The translations under genes and the position numbers were made by a program. A DNA stretch of 64,000 nt from DASZGI01 sp035938995. Lineage in GTDB: Bacteria; Actinomycetota; Actinomycetes; Streptomycetales; Catenulisporaceae. This document shows positions 63,083-64,000 of the stretch, piece after piece (the stretch's first letter is position 1; each line of letters starts with the position of its first letter). Location of the stretch: the NCBI RefSeq assembly GCF_035938995.1, contig NZ_DASZGI010000070.1, positions 1 through 64,000 on the forward strand, read 5' to 3'. Below the pieces are notes generated by a model. It was not told where the DNA came from. It saw nothing but the letters and a program-made list of their open reading frames with translations, and did not search any database.

Positions 63083-63850
63083 TCACGGTGACGATGCCTG
63101 GTCGGGCTGGTGATCCGATGCCGGCTTGAGCTTGTCTTCGAAGAACGCCAGCACCCGGTCGACGCCCTCCTGCTGGCGGTGCTCGGTCAGCGTGGAGTGC
63201 TTGCGGCCGGGGAACTCCACGGCGATGAAGTTGTCGCCCAGTTCGCGGCGCAGGGTGTCGAAGCGGGTGCCGGTCGCGGGGTCCCGCTCGTAGCGCAGGC
63301 CGAGCACCTGGCATCCGGCGGCGACCTTGCCCTTGACCGATTCCAGGTCGCCGGGGCTGAGCCCGAGGTCGGCGCTGCGCGCCCTACCCAGGGGCGCCGG
63401 CGAGGCCGGCTGGGCGAGCACGGGTGCGGCCACCGGCGCGTCGGCGAGCATCGCCAGCGCGAAACCTCCGGTCATGCACATGCCGACCGCCCCCACGCCG
63501 GGTCCGCCCAGCTCGGCATGCAACTCGCGGGCCAGCGACCGCAGCCACGCCGCGACCGGAGTGGTGCGCCCGAGCGCGAACATGCTGAACTCTCTGCTGA
63601 TACAGACCTGGGCGAGGCTGCGCAGCGACTCCCGCACGGTCGCAGGAGCCTGATCGCGGCCGAACAGCGACGGCAGGACGACCGTGAACCCGCGCGCCAC
63701 CACCTCCTCGGCGAACGCGATGACCGCGGGTGTGATACCGGGGACCTCGTGGATCACGACCACGCCCGGCCCGCTGCCCTTACGGTATGTCGGATGCGTA
63801 ACCCCGTCGGCCGTATGGCTGCCGGGAGTCCAGGAGTCGAGGAGGCCCAT
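63083..63850 (-). CDS. Dienelactone hydrolase family protein (alpha/beta hydrolase)
   Basis: This 255-aa protein has the alpha/beta-hydrolase nucleophile elbow GMCMTGG, with Cys as nucleophile as in dienelactone hydrolases. An HE motif (VVVIHEVPGITP) sits in the first strand region and a late His in GRKHST completes the triad; the Asp is probably in LRYERDPATG. Such enzymes open cyclic esters in aromatic degradation, but many members have unknown substrates. It is cytosolic, stands alone on the minus strand, and starts with ATG at 63850. Confidence 0.88.
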   Translation of the reverse strand: MGLLDSWTPGSHTADGVTHPTYRKGSGPGVVVIHEVPGITPAVIAFAEEVVARGFTVVLPSLFGRDQAPATVRESLRSLAQVCISREFSMFALGRTTPVAAWLRSLARELHAELGGPGVGAVGMCMTGGFALAMLADAPVAAPVLAQPASPAPLGRARSADLGLSPGDLESVKGKVAAGCQVLGLRYERDPATGTRFDTLRRELGDNFIAVEFPGRKHSTLTEHRQQEGVDRVLAFFEDKLKPASDHQPDQASSP

Positions 63851-64000
63851 GACAGAAGACTATTGCCCACACAGCCGACAGCTGATCTCCGGCCGGAAGT
63901 TTTTGCCAGCCGTGCCGATTCAAGTCGGCGGCGAGGCGCAAGAATCAGAGCAGCCTGTGTAAGGGTCGAAGAGCCCGTTGTCGTCACTGGAACACGCGTT

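Overview
The window is high-GC DNA (roughly 70% G+C by eye) with GTG/TTG starts, GGAG-type ribosome binding sites, DasR/ROK/LuxR/TetR regulators and large exported proteins. It reads as the chromosome of a filamentous actinobacterium. Catenulisporales- or Streptomyces-like relatives are plausible, but the sequence alone does not fix the genus. I see no rRNA, tRNA, CRISPR array, insertion sequence or replication origin.

Layout. (1) 1-6.8 kb: ordinary metabolism and efflux. It holds an NADP-dependent oxidoreductase, a TetR regulator divergent from a DHA2-type MFS pump with a palindromic operator between them, and a LysR regulator divergent from a zinc alcohol dehydrogenase + SDR operon that ends in a very strong terminator. 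(2) 7.1-36.9 kb: a giant polymorphic-toxin locus. The order is LuxR-type regulator, YbaB/EbfC-like protein, a WXG100-like protein with nineteen 11-residue repeats, a 54-aa ORF overlapping the next start codon, one 8,556-aa protein, and a candidate immunity gene. The giant protein has a WXG100-like N terminus (type VII/ESX-type export is inferred) and four cargo cassettes, each bracketed by a leading and a trailing copy of a caspase/CPD-like module. The only three cysteines I see in the whole protein sit at the same position of three leading modules, each exactly 43 residues after a histidine. Cassettes 1 and 2 are a ~7.2-kb intragenic duplication. Cassettes 3 and 4 carry cholera/pertussis-like ADP-ribosyltransferase folds with altered catalytic residues. 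(3) 37.0-42.4 kb: a DUF234-type AAA ATPase with a 35-bp palindrome over its -10 box, an acyltransferase, a secreted protein of unknown family, and an ECF sigma factor with a small zinc-finger anti-sigma. (4) 42.6-47.7 kb: a ROK regulator and a DasR-like GntR regulator in one operon behind adjacent dre-like and ROK-type operators, then a secreted GH141-like beta-helix protein. This looks like an amino-sugar or polysaccharide utilisation island. (5) 47.9-60.7 kb: a second polymorphic toxin, a 3,927-aa secreted RHS protein with four LamG-like domains, a HINT autoprocessing domain and a C-terminal deaminase toxin, followed by a Sel1-repeat protein as candidate immunity. (6) 60.8-64 kb: a Tat-exported protein of uncertain family with a symmetric operator-like site, and a dienelactone hydrolase.

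The most unusual content is the giant cassette protein. My hypothesis is a self-processing multi-effector toxin, analogous in logic to MARTX toxins but built on an actinobacterial ESX-type leader. The His-Cys pairing is read directly from the sequence; protease activity and export are inferred.
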